Source of the DNA: Dipteris shenzhenensis
Taxonomy: Eukaryota; Polypodiophyta; Polypodiopsida; Gleicheniales
Direction: 5' to 3' (one strand)
Length of the DNA stretch: 64,000 nucleotides
Assembly (NCBI GenBank): GCA_047967505.1
Contig: CM106541.1
The position numbers were made by a program, and so were the translations under genes. The notes under the pieces were generated by a model. It ran no database searches and was not told the origin of the DNA. It worked only from the letters and a program-made list of their open reading frames with translations. Of this stretch, positions 40,427-52,029 are shown piece by piece. Position 1 is the stretch's first letter. Every line of letters begins with the position of its first letter.

Positions 40427-43400
40427 ATGGCATCCTTTTCCACGTCTGAAAAGGAGTTTTTCAGCATTAAAAAGTTTGATGGGACAAACTTTTCTTTGTG
40501 AAAAGAACAAATAAGGGATGTGCTTATTCAAAAGAAGCAGATTAAACCCTTGGCAGGGATTGAAGCTAAGCCTGCAAATATGTCTAAGGATGATTAGAAT
40601 GAGTTGGATGCATTAGCAAAGTCTACTATTAGACTTCATCTTGCAGAGTCAGTTTATTTCACAGTAGTAAATGAGCAGACTACGGAAGATTTGTGGAAGA
40701 AACTGTGTGCCACTTATGAGAAGGAAACTGCCTCTAATAAAGTTTACCTCATGAAGAGGTTGTTTGAGCTACAGATGAAGGAAGGGGTCTCCATTGCTTC
40801 TCACTTGAATGAATTCAATATTATTTTCAGCCAGCTTCAGGCTCAGAAAATGAATTTTGATGCGGAGACTAAGGCAATATTTCTCTTATGTTCATTGCCA
40901 TCCTCATGGGATACCTTCCGTACAGCTGTCAGTAACTCTGCACCTGGTGAAGTACTGAAATTTGATGATGTTATGGGTAGCTTGTTGGCCGAGGAGATTA
41001 GACGGAAGTCTATGGATGGCACCAAGCAGGATGCAGCCTTAAATGTGCAAAGGGGCAGATCACAGTTCAGGGGGAAGTCCCAAGAAAGAGGGAAGTCTCG
41101 TAGCAAATCAAGGGCACGGAACATTGAGTGTTACCATTGTGGCAAGAAGGGCCATATGAAAAAGGATTGCTACAAGCTGAAAAGAGAGCAAAAGGATAAG
41201 AAAAAGAATGCAAATTGGGGTGCAAAACAAAAGGAAGAGAGTCCAAGGGAGGACAAAGGAAAAGTGAAGATCGAGGAGATCAATGCAGTCACACATGATA
41301 GTGACAATGATGTTCTCTTCATGTCTACTTTATCTGCAGAGTTGCTTACCACTTCAGATGATGCATATTCCCAGGATTGGATTTTGGATTCTGGTGCTTC
41401 ATTCCATGTTACTCCCCATAGGGAATGGTTCTCCACTTATGATAGTGGAAAGACAGGTTGTGTGCATCTTGGAAATGACTATGCATGTGACATAGTGGGA
41501 GCAGGTGACATAAAGTTTTCTTTTGCAAATGGGTCTACATTTGTTTTGAAACATGTGAGACATGTGCCTAAGCTGACCAAGAGTCTTATTTCAGTGGGTC
41601 AGCTAGATGATGCTAGTTTTCACACCATTTTTGGCTTTCAGAGTTGGAAAATTCAGAAGGGCTCTATGCTTTTGGCCAGGGGTGCCAAGTGTGGGACTTT
41701 GTATCCCTTACATGTATCAAGGGTATTTGATCATGTTGTTGCAATAACCGAGCAGCCAAGCACTTCTTTGTGGCATTGCAGGTTGGGGCACATGAGCCAG
41801 AATGGAATGAAACTCTTATCCCGTTTGGGTTATGTACCGCATTTGAGTTTCTCTGATTTTGAATTTTGTGAGCATTGTCTCTATGGGAAGCAAACTAAAT
41901 CAGCCCATAAAAGAAGGGGAAAGAAAGAGTTTGAAATGCTTGATTTGGTGCATTCAGACGTATGTGGTCCCATGCCTACACGGTCATTAGGCGGGGTTGA
42001 ATACTATGTGGCATTCATTGATGATGCAACTAGGAAAGTGTGGGCTTATGCTATAGCTCGGCGGAAGAGTGATGTGTTCCAGGTATTTCAGAAATGGCTG
42101 GCCTTGGTTGAGAATCAGCCAGGTAGAACGCTTAAATGCCTACGGACTGACAATGGTGGAGAGTATCTCTCTCATGACTTTCAGCATTTCTGTGATACAC
42201 GTGGGATTAAGAGGGATCTCACATCCCCTCATACTCCAGAGCAAAATTCCAGTTGCAGAAAAGATGAACCGTACCATTCAAGAAAGGTTGCAATGCATGC
42301 TTTCCAATGCAAGTCTTTCTGGTGGTTTTTGGGCTGAGGCAATGAAGACTGCAGTGCATGTGATCAATAGATCACCTAGTAAGAGTTTGGATGGCAGTAT
42401 TCCTGAAGAGGCATGGAGTGGCAAGAAGCCCTCTTACTCTCATTTGCGCATATTTGGGTGTGAGGCATATGCACATGTGCCAAAAGAGCTTCAAAAGAAG
42501 CTAGATCCTAAGTCTAGGAAATGCATCTTTCTAGGTTATGGTGAAAGTGGAGAGATGGGCTATCGTCTCTGGGATCCAGAAGCAAAGAAGATCATACGCA
42601 GCCATGATGTGGTCTTCAATGAGAAGAAGATGCATAAGGCACCCATGAGGGATGTGGAAATGAGGAGAATCACTTTCCAGGATGTGAATCCACCTGCATA
42701 TGTTGATAGACAGCAAGCTGTCCATGCACCAAATGTGCAAGAAATGGTACAACCAAGTACTCCCACAGGTATACAATCAAGGGTAGATGATGGATCATCT
42801 ATTGGTGGAAATGATGAGCCAAATGTGGCTGATATGTAGGTGGGACAGCAAGCTGAAATGCCCTTGAGAAGATCATCTAGAGTGTCTAGACCGCCTGATA
42901 GGTTTGTTCTAGGGGTAGACTATGTGATGCTTACTGATTGCGGGGAGCCTTCTTGCTACAGAGAGGCTATGATGCGTGAGGATAAATGCAAGTGGGAGTA
43001 TGCTATGCAATCAGAGATGAGTTCACTTATGAAGAATAAGACTTGGGACTTGGTTTCTTTGCCACATGGAAAGAAAGCATTGCCATGTAAATGGATCTAC
43101 AAAATGAAGGTCACAGGTGATGATGTGCCTAGGTACAAGGCCCGTTTGGTTGCTAAAGGGTTCAAGCAAGAGAAGGGTGTGGACTTTGATGAGATATTCT
43201 CTCCGGTTGTGAAGATGACCACACTTAGATGCATGCTTGGACTAGTGGCAGTAGAGGATATGGAGCTTATGCAAATGGATGTCAAGACAGCTTTCTTGCA
43301 TGGGGATTTGCATGAGGAAATTTACATGGTGCAGCCGGAAGGCTTTGAAGAAAAGGGCAAAGAGCATTTAGTTTGCAAGCTGAAGAAGAGTCTCTATGGT

Positions 43401-44483
43401 CTTAAGCAAGCACCTAGAGAATGGTATCAGAAGTTTGATGCTTTCATTCGGTCCCAGGGTTTTAGAAGGAGTGAAATTGATCACTGCCTCTACACTAAAA
43501 GGGCTAAGGATAATAGCCTAATAATCTTGGCACTATATGTGGATGATATGCTATTGGCTAGCAAGAATACTTATGAGCTAGATGCATTAAAGGCCAAGTT
43601 GCATGAGGCCTTTGATATGAAGGATTTGGGATTTGCAGGTCATATTCTTGGTATGCGCATCACGCGTGATCGGAGTAGGAAACTCCTTTGGCTTTCACAA
43701 AAAGAGTATGTTACCAAAGTATTGCAGCGTTTCAATATGGAGGGGGGGAAGGCAGTGAGTACTCCATTGCCTCCATATGTGAAATTGAGTCATACAGATA
43801 TTCCCAAATCAGATGAGGAGAGGGCCATGATGGCCAAGGTTCCTTATGCATCAGCAGTTGGGAGTCTTATGTATGCTATGATAGCTACTAGACCAGACAT
43901 TGCATTTGCAGTGGCAGTTGTTAGCCAGTATATGGCTAATCCAGGAAAGAGGCATTGGGAGGCAGTTAAGTGCATCATGAGGTACATGAAGGGTACCAAG
44001 GAGATGTGCATTTGCTTTGGTAAAGGAGACATGCGTGTACTTGGGTACACAGATTCAGACTATGCAGGGCATGTGGATAGTAGGAGATCCACTTCTGGTT
44101 ATGTGTTCACCTTTGCAGGTGGTGCAGTGTCGTGGATGTCTCGTGCACAGAAGTGCATTGCTTTGTCTACCACAGAGGCTGAGTATGTTGCAGCCACAGA
44201 GGGTTGCAAGGAGGCTATATGGCTTGATCGGCTAGTGGGAGATTTGGGGATTCATACAGGTGTACCGACATTGCATAGTGATTCCATGAGTGCTATTCAG
44301 CTAGCACGGAATCCGGTCTTTCATGCAAAGACCAAACACATTGAGGTCAGGTACCATTTCATCAGGGAGGTACTTGAGGACAAGCGCATAGAGCTTGTCA
44401 AGGTTCATACAGATGATAACACTGTAGATATGCTGACGAAGAGTCTACCTAGTCACAGCGGTTTGAGTATTGTCGTGTATTGA
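40427..44483 (+). pseudogene. Copia element 1 gag-pol polyprotein, ~1,350 codons, four lesions
   Basis: ATG at 40427 starts MASFSTSEKEFFSIKKFDGT. TGA at 40499 and TAG at 40595 interrupt the early gag, both where a Trp is expected. Gag (UBN2-like) is followed by zinc knuckle CYHCGKKGHMKKDC (41129), protease WILDSGASFHVTP (about 41378), pre-integrase LWHCRLGHMSQNGM, and integrase with Asp in LVHSDVCGP, Asp in CLRTDNGGEY and Glu after the breakpoint. An extra base near 42247-42250 shifts the frame at the Glu motif. A TAG at 42837 follows NVADM. Reverse transcriptase has YKARLVAKGFKQEKGVDFDE and YVDDMLLA (about 43538); RNase H has TDSDYAGHVDSRRSTSGY and STTEAEYVA. It ends at TGA 44481-44483, about 65 bp before the 3' LTR. 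Confidence 0.95.
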
Positions 44484-44540
44484 TGGGCATCGGATAGTAT
44501 GCTCACTAGTTGTTCTCCCTTAAAGGCACATTGTCCTTTA

Positions 44541-44550
44541 AGTGGGAGGT
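44541..44550 (+). other. Copia element 1 polypurine tract
   Basis: AGTGGGAGGT directly before the 3' LTR TGTGGGGG. Confidence 0.8.
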
Positions 44551-44720
44551 TGTGGGGGTTAAAGGTCACTGTGCCTTTACCCCGGTTATGTACAATACTC
44601 AAACACATATATAAATGAATGAAAAAGAAGATTAGGGTGATTCTGCACCCACCAAACTTGTGTGGCTCTCTGTCTCTCTCTCTCCTTCTTCCATTCTTGC
44701 TTCCGTTGAGAGCACTCTCA
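44551..44720 (+). repeat. Copia element 1, 3' LTR, 170 bp
   Basis: Same length as the 5' LTR with two substitutions. Confidence 0.95.
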
Positions 44721-44725
44721 CTTAT
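44721..44725. other. Copia element 1 target-site duplication, right copy
   Basis: CTTAT, identical to 38813-38817. Confidence 0.95.
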
Positions 44726-45893
44726 TGGAAAACCTGCTTAGTACACCAATCGCAAAACTAATGTCCGGCCGTGTGTTGCATAGGTAAATCACGCTGCCCA
44801 CAAGCCTTCTGTAATTCGCTTCGTCCACTAGTGGTGATGAATCCTCGTTTGAGAGCTTCGCATCAACCTCCATAGGGGTACCAACTGTCTTGCCCATGCC
44901 AAATGCCTTCAGTATCTCTCCAGCATACTTCAGCTATGAAATGAAGATCTGTTTCAGCTCCTACCAAACTTCAATCCCCAAACAGAAATGCATCAGTTCG
45001 AGATCTGTCATTTTAAACTCTCTTCCTAGCAAATGCTTCATCTGTGAGATCTTGTCTTCATGGTTCCCTGTTATGACAAGGTCGTCCACATAAAGGACCA
45101 CGATCATACACCTGCCTCCTTCTCTGAAGATATACAAATTTGCATCAGATGGGCTCCTCTTGAACCCGTTTTGCAGAAAGTAGGCATCAATTCACTGGTA
45201 CCAAGCTCTTGGGGCCTATTTCAGCCTGTAAAGTGCCTTCTTCAGTTTGCAGACTTTACCTTCTGAAGCGAGGATCTCAAAACCTGGTGGTTGTTCCACG
45301 TATACCTCCTCCTTGAGATCTCCATTCAGGAAGGCGGATTTCACATCCATCTAAAACACGGGCCAGCTTCCCTGGGTAGCTAAAGCCAAAACACTACGAA
45401 TTGTGGTTAGTCGAGTTGTGGGAGCAAAAGTATCTTGATAATCAAAACCATGTACATGTGCAAATCCTTTTGCCACGAGCCGTGTTTATACTTATCCAAT
45501 GTGCTGTCGCTTGGTCTTGTACACCCACTTGGTTCCGATTACCTTGCATTTTGGTGGTCGATCCACAAGGTCCCAAGTGTTGTTCTTCTTTATGGAGCCA
45601 TACTCTGACTGCATAGCCTCCATCCACCTATCATCACCCTGTGCCTCTTCAAGACACTTGGGTTCATCAGCACAGATCACTTCTGTCATCAAAGCATAGT
45701 TGACCAAGTGTTCGTGTGCCCTTCTTTGGTCCTCTAATCTCTTGGACCGGCAGTGTTCGGATGGTTCCTCCTCAATGGCTGGAGGTTCTCTGCTGTCCAA
45801 AAGCTGCTTTACCCACTTCGGGAATGGCCGTTGCCGTTGTGGTTCTGCAGGCTGTTCTTCATCTTCTTTGTCTTGAATCCTCCCAAGCACCAT
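44726..45893 (-). pseudogene. Copia element 2 reverse transcriptase
   Basis: From 45893 the frame reads RIQDKEDEEQPAEPQRQRPF and YALMTEVICADEPKCLEEAQ, then WMEAMQSEYGSIKKNNTWDL and KCKVIGTKWVYK, the standard copia RT entry. After stops near 45490 it continues with [40 protein letters not shown] and the catalytic VVLYVDDLVITG (about 45075-45110). It reaches LVGSVIYLCNTRPDISFAIG immediately right of the nested insertion. Several nonsense codons show decay. Confidence 0.9.
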
Positions 45894-45938
45894 TGGGGGA
45901 GTTCATTCTGCTGTTGGTGGTGGTACTGGATGGATATC

Positions 45939-46703
45939 CTAGTCCTGGTTATCTGGGAAGGAAGCATCCTCCTCTAATTGATGCGGTTGTTCTGAGAAGA
46001 CCACATCGCAACTTACAATTACCTTCTTGGGAACAGGGTTATAGAGATGGTAACCTTTCGCCTCTTCACTGTAGCCCAAGAAAATACACTTCCGGCTCTT
46101 CGGTTCCCATTTGGTTCTGGTAGCATCAGGGACATGCACAAAATAGTCACATCCAAAAACTCTGAAATGTGCAGCTGAAGGTTTCTTACCAGAAAAGGCC
46201 TGTAGTGGAGTCATCCTGTTCATAGCCTTCGTGTAGCTACGATTGAGGATGTAAACTGCAATGTTACATGCTTCAGCCCAGAAAGCCTTTGGCAAATCTT
46301 TCCCTTTCATCATACTCTGGCCCATTTTGCAGATGATGCGCATCTTGCGTTCTGCTACTCCATTTTGTTGTGATGTATGTGGCGGGGGTTTCTGCCTCTT
46401 GATTCCGTGACTTTTGCAGTAACTTTTGAATTTAGTTGATGTGAACTCTCCACATCTGTCTGATCTCAACTTTTTCACCTTCCTCCCCGTTTCTTTCTCG
46501 ACCATTACATGCCATTCCTTGAACCTACTAAAAGCCTCATCTTTAGTCTTCAGGAAGTATATCCCTATCCTTCTACTGTAGTTGTCGATCAGTGTCATGA
46601 AGTAGTAGAAACCACCCAAAGCTTCCATCTCCATCTTTCCACAGAAGTCCGTGTGAACGAGCTCTAGAGGAGCCTTTGCCTTGCTGGCCTCTTTAGGAAA
46701 GGG
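45939..46703 (-). pseudogene. Copia element 2 integrase
   Basis: The core reads LVHTDFCGKME (first Asp, just left of the TAG at 46704), KKLRSDRCGEFTSTKF (second Asp) and PHTSQQNGVAERKMR (Glu), completing the D,D,E triad, then AEACNIAVYILNRS, VFGCDYFVHVP and SRKCIFLGYSEEAKGYHLY. Stops at 45939 and near 45903 lie in the linker to the reverse transcriptase. The frame is shared with the neighbours on both sides. Confidence 0.9.
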
Positions 46704-47324
46704 CTACCGATGCTGCTTGCCCATAATGCAAGCTTCACATACATCAAGCAAATCTGAAATTTCTAGTAGGTCTGCAATAATTCTACTTTTATGCATCTCC
46801 TTCAAAGAACTAAGGTTTAGATGACCAAACCTCTCATGCCACACCTTAGTGTTCTTCACATCTGCTCGAGCACTGAAAGCTGAGAGTTCGTAAATGTCGT
46901 TGCACCATGTACCTTTACCAATGACCTTTCCTTGAAGATCCAGTATCTGTGCACCATTCTTATCAAATTGAACTTTGAGGTCCTGATCCGTGATCGCAGA
47001 AATGGACAACAAGTTCCTCTTGATATCTGGCACATAAAGAACATCGGACAATTGTTTTACAACTCCATCTGACTTGAGAGCAATCGTACTTTTTCCTTTT
47101 GCTGGACATTTTGCATCATTGCCGACTACTACCAGGATGTCATTCCCTACCAGCTGTAGAGAGGTATACCAATCCTTCTGACTAGTCATGTGGCATGATG
47201 CACCACTGTCAATGATCCAAGGTTCATCCACAGGTACATGAACTGCCTCCATGCAAATCTCCTCAATTGCAACGAACAACTCTATTGGTACTGGCTGCGC
47301 ACTGTTGCTGGACTCTTTCTTCAC
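46704..47324 (-). pseudogene. Copia element 2 protease and pre-integrase region
   Basis: PWIIDSGASCHMTSQKDWY contains the D-S-G-A-S aspartic protease motif of copia elements. VWHERFGHLNLSSLKEMHKS is the GAG-pre-integrase His block and CEACIMGKQHR the paired Cys-x2-Cys. It ends with TAG (46706-46704). A frameshift at about 47325-47360 separates it from gag. Confidence 0.9.
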
Positions 47325-47358
47325 TCCGTTCTTCTCATCTGCAATCTTCTTGCTGCAC

Positions 47359-48135
47359 TCATTTCTTGTGCCCTACCTTGTTGCAATAGAAGCACTTGAT
47401 CTTCTTCTTTCTCTTTTTATCATCAGAAGAAGATGGGTTACCAGAGTCCTTACCCTTCCCTTTCTTTGATTCGGTCCAGAAAGCCGAATCTTCTCCAGTC
47501 CTCATCTTTTGACGCATCTCCTCCTCCAAAAGCATCGCTCTAAAATCCTCAAAGATGAGGGGCGGATCTCTGTTCTGCATATTCAGCACCGTAACAAGAC
47601 CATCGTACTTTGGTGGGAGAATCCGTATGCACCTTCATGCTAGATTCTCGGTTGTGATGGTGATGCCAATCGTAGTCATCTGATCGTGCAAATTCTTCAC
47701 CCTAGTGATGAACTTATCTGCCGCTTCAGACTCAGACAACTTCTCGTTCGCGAGTTGAGTCTCCAGATTCTGAATCCGCATTTGATTCGTGGTCTCGTAC
47801 TGATTTTTCAAGACCGTCCATGCCTCCTTCGCTATGGTGACATGTTGAATTAACGCCATGATGGAATCACTAACACTGCAGACAATAGAACACAACGCAT
47901 CTGCATTTCTTCTTGTCCATGCGAGAATCTCATACGTAGTTGGTACTATCTGTTGTCCTGCATTGGTTGGATCTGATCTCACAACCAGCCTCACGTCCAC
48001 CCCAATAGTAGTGTCCCAAAGCTCGTATGCGCTTAGGATGGTCTTCATCTTGAACTTCTAGAGTGGATAGTTAGAGCCGTCCAACTTTTCGCTTTCATCG
48101 AATGGTGGGATTCGTAGTCTTGTGGGCTGGGCCAT
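47359..48135 (-). pseudogene. Copia element 2 gag
   Basis: The ATG at 48135 opens MAQPTRLRIPPFDESEKLDG, with a TAG at about 48082 where the conserved Trp of the 'Y-x-x-W' gag motif is expected. It continues MKTILSAYELWDTTIGVDVR, EAWTVLKNQYETTNQMRIQN and LETQLANEKLSESEAADKFI (UBN2 gag family). A TGA at 47635 is followed by the same protein (LPPKYDGLVTVLNMQNRDPP). It ends near a partial zinc knuckle, CFYCNKVGHKK, which is cut by a frameshift before its last Cys. Confidence 0.88.
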
Positions 48136-48193
48136 CTCTCACAATCTGCTCGCAAACAGAAACACACTACCAAATCTTCTTGCTAGAGTCCAG

Positions 48194-48205
48194 GCTCTGA
48201 TACCA
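48194..48205 (-). other. Copia element 2 primer-binding site
   Basis: The minus strand reads ...TTTCTTACA|TGGTATCAGAGCC, the initiator tRNA-Met primer site directly after the 5' LTR, with the LTR end and the primer site sharing bases around 48205. Confidence 0.9.
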
Positions 48206-48893
48206 TGTAAGAAAATAATACAACATATGTGCTCAACAAATAATAGGATCTCGCACACAAGAGAGAAAATAAGATAGTATGGAGAATAAAAAATTTGATT
48301 ACTGTAGAACTGATACAATAGATGGCACTGCCTCCCAACCGTGCGCTCCTGTGAAAGAAGCTTCGATGGCGTGCTGGAAATAGTAGAAGACAGAGACTGG
48401 ATGCTAAGGAATCAGGGTTGCTATAGCTAGTGATGAAATGGGCTTCACGGGCTTGCTCTTATATAGCCACCAATCGTAGTCAGTTAGGCTCAATTAGGTG
48501 ACCGACCCAATCCGCCCAAAACGATCGACTGGGGGTCAGTCCCAAAATAGGCCACCGACCATACGATAGGCCCAGAGCCATTCGGGATCATCTGAGGGTC
48601 CAAACGGGCCCCGCAACCCAAGAGTGGGCTGCCCCGGGAAATGCTCCATCTACCCTCAGTGCGGTCAGTCAAGGGATGCCTTCCTACACTTGCATGTAGC
48701 CTAGTTGGCAGTGTGCCAACTCTATCTGAAGCCGTCTAGCCATCAGGCCACACATGGCCCCCATCTAGTGTCCAAACTAGGACCTACCAGATAACCGAGC
48801 TACTCAAATGCCTTCTCCTCATATGGGGGGCTTACAAGTAGAGTTAGTTGGTTCCCACATAGTTACATGAGAGTGGAGCATTGATATCTAATA
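48206..48893 (-). repeat. Copia element 2, 5' LTR (right), 688 bp
   Basis: It aligns to 37481-38217 except for a ~50-bp deletion between short CCAGAGCC-like repeats around 48572. The TATA-like GGCTATATAAGAGC (minus) is at about 48456-48469. The outer end has TATTAGATATC instead of TGTTAGATATC. Confidence 0.93.
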
Positions 48894-48898
48894 GTTCT
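48894..48898. other. Copia element 2 target-site duplication, right copy
   Basis: GTTCT, identical to 37476-37480. Confidence 0.88.
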
Positions 48899-49868
48899 TG
48901 CAGTTCAAGGGCGTGCAGGAGGGAGAGAGAATCTGTTGCTTGCACTTGCTAAGATAAATAGGTACCATACCACTTGATTATTAGTGTTGTGCTTTGGAGT
49001 GTTTTGTCTCTATTGCAATCAATCATCTCACCCATTTCATCTCTGTGTGTAGCCTTGCTTGTCTACATGTCCCTCACACAATAGCACATGATATCTTCAC
49101 ATTAGGGGAACTTTGGACTCAAAAAGGGCCTCTTGGATAAGTCCCTTAAGATTTGTGATTAGCAAACCAACCAATGGGAAGGCTTGGGCATTAAAAGAAT
49201 GGAGGATTCCATATTGACCTTTCATTGGTGGAGAGACTTCCCTTAGTCCCCACTAGGTTCCCACTTGCCTCTTCTTTCCCTTACCACCTCCTAGGGCATT
49301 TACTCCCCCCCTTGACTTTTTCATGGTCCCCCTACCCTCGTCCCTCACTCCGTGGGCCCCCAAAATCACGAGTTTTTTTCCCTCCAAAAAATCAAAATTT
49401 TCCAAAAGTGTCCCCAATCCCCCAAACACCTCCCAAGAGGCCCCCCAAACTATCCCCATTGACTCCCGACCTTCCTCCTAGCCTCTTTCTCCTCTCAACC
49501 TCCTGTCAGCCTCCTCCTCCTCTCAACTTCCTCTCAGCCTCCTCCTCCTCCTCCTCTTAATCTCCCCTCAACCTTCTCCTCTCAACCTCTTCCTCCTCTC
49601 AGCTTCCTCCTCTCAACCTCCACTCATCCTCCACCGATCCTCCCCCTCTCAATATCCTTAGCCTCCTCTCAACATCCTCACAAGCTCTTCTTACTCTTAG
49701 CCTTGTCCTCTCAATCTCTTCCTCTTTTCTTTCTCCCATTCTTTCCATATTTATGAAGTGCTCCTCTTCCCCTAGACCATATATAAGACACATTTTGAAG
49801 GAGTACTTCATTTTGGGATTGCTCAAAAGAGGCTTGTATGGGAACGAGGGTAAGAGGACTATGTTGTG

Positions 49869-49873
<5 letters not shown>
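48899..49873. other. Spacer with CT-rich simple sequence
   Basis: A CCTCCTCT/CAACCTC-rich low-complexity stretch at about 49470-49735 keeps frames open without coding meaning. A word at 49096-49135 (CACATTAGGGGAACTTTGGA and onward) is the inverse of 54472-54508. Confidence 0.55.
49096..49136. repeat. Left arm of a distant inverted repeat
   Basis: CACATTAGGGGAACTTTGGACTCAAAAAGGGCCTC is the reverse complement, with few differences, of GAGGCCCTTTTTGAGTCCAA...CTAATGTG at 54471-54506. More distant similarity continues on both sides with gaps. Origin unknown. Confidence 0.7.
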
Positions 49874-49934
<61 letters not shown>

Positions 49935-49935
49935 T

Positions 49936-49999
<64 letters not shown>

Positions 50000-50026
50000 G
50001 AGAGAGAGAGATATGGATTCCCATGC

Positions 50027-50075
<49 letters not shown>

Positions 50076-50094
50076 CAGAGATGGATTCCCATGC

Positions 50095-50145
<51 letters not shown>

Positions 50146-50155
50146 CAGAGAGAAA
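49874..50155. repeat. Compound (GA)n/(AC)n/(GT)n microsatellite with a duplicated module
   Basis: About 45 GA dinucleotides with minor interruptions are followed by CA repeats, then GAGAGA-(T/G)ATGGATTCCCATGC(A/T)TTGTGTGTG... twice (about 50007-50060 and 50065-50128) and a final GA block. The module between the dinucleotide runs is itself duplicated, so slippage and tandem duplication both acted here. Confidence 0.95.
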
Positions 50156-52029
50156 AGCCAATGGATTTCTATGGATCATGATGTAGTGGACACAATAAAG
50201 ATTTGATTTGATTCCTAGGCTTTGTTTGATTTGAAGTTATTTTGTAGATATTCTGATTTCTATTACTAAGTTAATGATTTTTAAGAAATACTAATGATTT
50301 ACTTATTGCAATTGTCAGGATGCATCAAAATTGACCATTTAGGGATGTGCCAAGCACCGCTACTACAATATCTATGATAAGTGAATTCATAACCACAATC
50401 GGGCATGCCTTACAAATGATTATTATTTTCTTTTATAGATCAAAAATTTAAAGATCAAGAAGTTATTGGAAAGGCACATGGATCTAATACTATCTTTCAT
50501 TGAATGGAAGCATTCGTGTACATTGGCTAAAAATGATTTCATTGAATATACCAAGAAATTTTTTATCCCACATTGGATATCTATATTTTGTTCTGTAAAT
50601 TATCATATTAATTCTTTCAGAATGTATTACTTTAGGTTAATTGTTGTATTTGGTTAGCCAGGACAATTTTGAATTACAACATGAATCAGTGATGATGAAG
50701 AACAATAGGTTGTGGATGGATGAGAGTAGCTAGGTTGTTTGTGGGATCTTGTCGATGAGGTGTAGATGTAAGTCTTGAAAACAACTGATGGGGCATGGAT
50801 TCCTTTAGAATGAATTCCTTTATTAGGTAGTATGCTGTCTTTCGGATCTTGTGGATGAGGTATAGATGTACATGTTGTGTTTGGGATTTTAAATCAACAG
50901 GTATATGGTCTTTGAAAATGTACTACTTTTAAAGATTATGTAGGTTTAGTTAGATATGAGTCTTTATTTACTTAATAAATCCCAATGGTGCCAAAATACA
51001 CCACCTCATGCATGGATGAGACAAATTAATATGTATTATGTTCTGTATATGAAATATGTATGTAGCTATTTGGAAGTTATATTTACTTCTTGGACATTAC
51101 ATCACATTTGAAAACAATCAGACATAATTGCATGTGATCTCTTGTATTTATTATTTACATAGAATGGGAGTTGGCAACTTGAACCCCCAAGTAATACATG
51201 CTTTGATGGAATACTCCAAGTAACATTTTGGGAAGGTTCTACTCATAGTAAATATTTCTTATAGTTAGAGCTAGATTGATTTTTTAATTCAATTAATAAC
51301 TTTGGTTAGAGGGGATATTATAATTGAATATGTATTTAAAAACTTTGCTTTTATAATTTCTATCAATTATATAACATTTTTTAAAGATCTTCTTCAAATG
51401 TACCAAAAATTTGGATGTAATAAACACAATGCATCATTTTTAAATTTAAATTATGTAGAAATCAAGCATGCAAAGATTCAATAAGAAGATAGGATAGGAC
51501 AAGGGTGGGAAAAAAATGTTCAATTTTATTTATTAAAAGAAGTGGAAAGCTTTTGAAGGTTTAAAGTTAACATATCCATCAAGACCCGATGAAATATATC
51601 CATATCATATCCTAGTGTTTGGCATCCAAAAGTAAAAGTATTTGAGCATCTAAAAGAAGAAACACCTGTAGATCAATTGTACTATAAGCATAGAACATGT
51701 CCATGCATATCCATGCTATTGAATTGAGGTACAATGAGATTATTAGGGACATACATATGTATAATATTGATGATTCTTGTATAAGGTAACAATTATCTAT
51801 AATAACAAATTGTCTCTAAAAGTTTAAGACTGACATTTGTTCTTATTGGTTTTAGTGTAAACACTAAAACAATAACTAGAGAAGGACATAATACATAAGA
51901 AATAAATATTATAGATCAATCTTGGAGTATAATATGCATATCCATATGCATGCAAAAGTGAAAGGAATGCGCATGGGACATATATAAACCATGAATAGAG
52001 TTTGTAGATCAACCTATTGCACCTGCATG
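50156..52029. other. AT-rich spacer, no gene recognised
   Basis: A diverged duplicated word GGATCTTGT(C/G)GATGAGGT(G/A)TAGATGTA occurs at about 50745 and 50840. No coding similarity. Confidence 0.5.

Larger units (their letters stand above)
38818..44720 (+). mobile_element. Ty1/copia element 1, plus strand, nearly intact, nested in copia element 2
   Basis: 5,903 bp with 170-bp LTRs, a perfect 5-bp duplication (CTTAT), TGGTATCAGAGC primer site, polypurine tract and a complete gag-pol order. The two LTRs differ at only two positions by hand comparison (CCCCAG/CCCCGG and TTCTACACC/TTCTGCACC), so insertion is recent relative to its host element. The polyprotein frame has two early nonsense codons, one single-base insertion and one late TAG, so this copy should not be autonomous. 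Confidence 0.96.
37481..48893 (-). mobile_element. Ty1/copia element 2, minus strand, split by a nested copia element
   Basis: LTRs at 37481-38217 and 48206-48893 flank minus-strand gag, protease, integrase, reverse transcriptase and RNase H in the copia order. The RNase H region is interrupted by copia element 1 (38818-44720), whose 5-bp duplication CTTAT marks the insertion point; without it the element is about 5.5 kb. The 5-bp duplication GTTCT flanks the whole. The coding region has several in-frame stops (48082, 47635, 46704, 45939, 45903 and others) and frameshifts, so it is inactive. It lies about 50 bp right of the CACTA end. Confidence 0.95.

Noticed and set aside
40499-40597. Stop codons in copia element 1 gag interpreted as selenocysteine, read-through or RNA editing
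   Set aside because: The element has other lesions (frameshift, later TAG) and plants have no nuclear selenocysteine system. Known plant editing changes C to U or U to C in organelles and would not restore Trp from UGA or UAG.
44890-46123. Plus-strand frames opposite copia element 2 (for example 45716-46123)
   Set aside because: Shadows of the minus-strand copia pol, which has clear domain motifs.
48194-48205. tRNA-Met gene at the GCTCTGATACCA match
   Set aside because: Only the 3' twelve bases match; position directly inside the LTR identifies it as a primer-binding site.
49599-50206. Open frames in the GA/GT microsatellite
   Set aside because: Translations are alternating Glu-Arg, Thr-His or Ser-Leu, typical of dinucleotide repeats.
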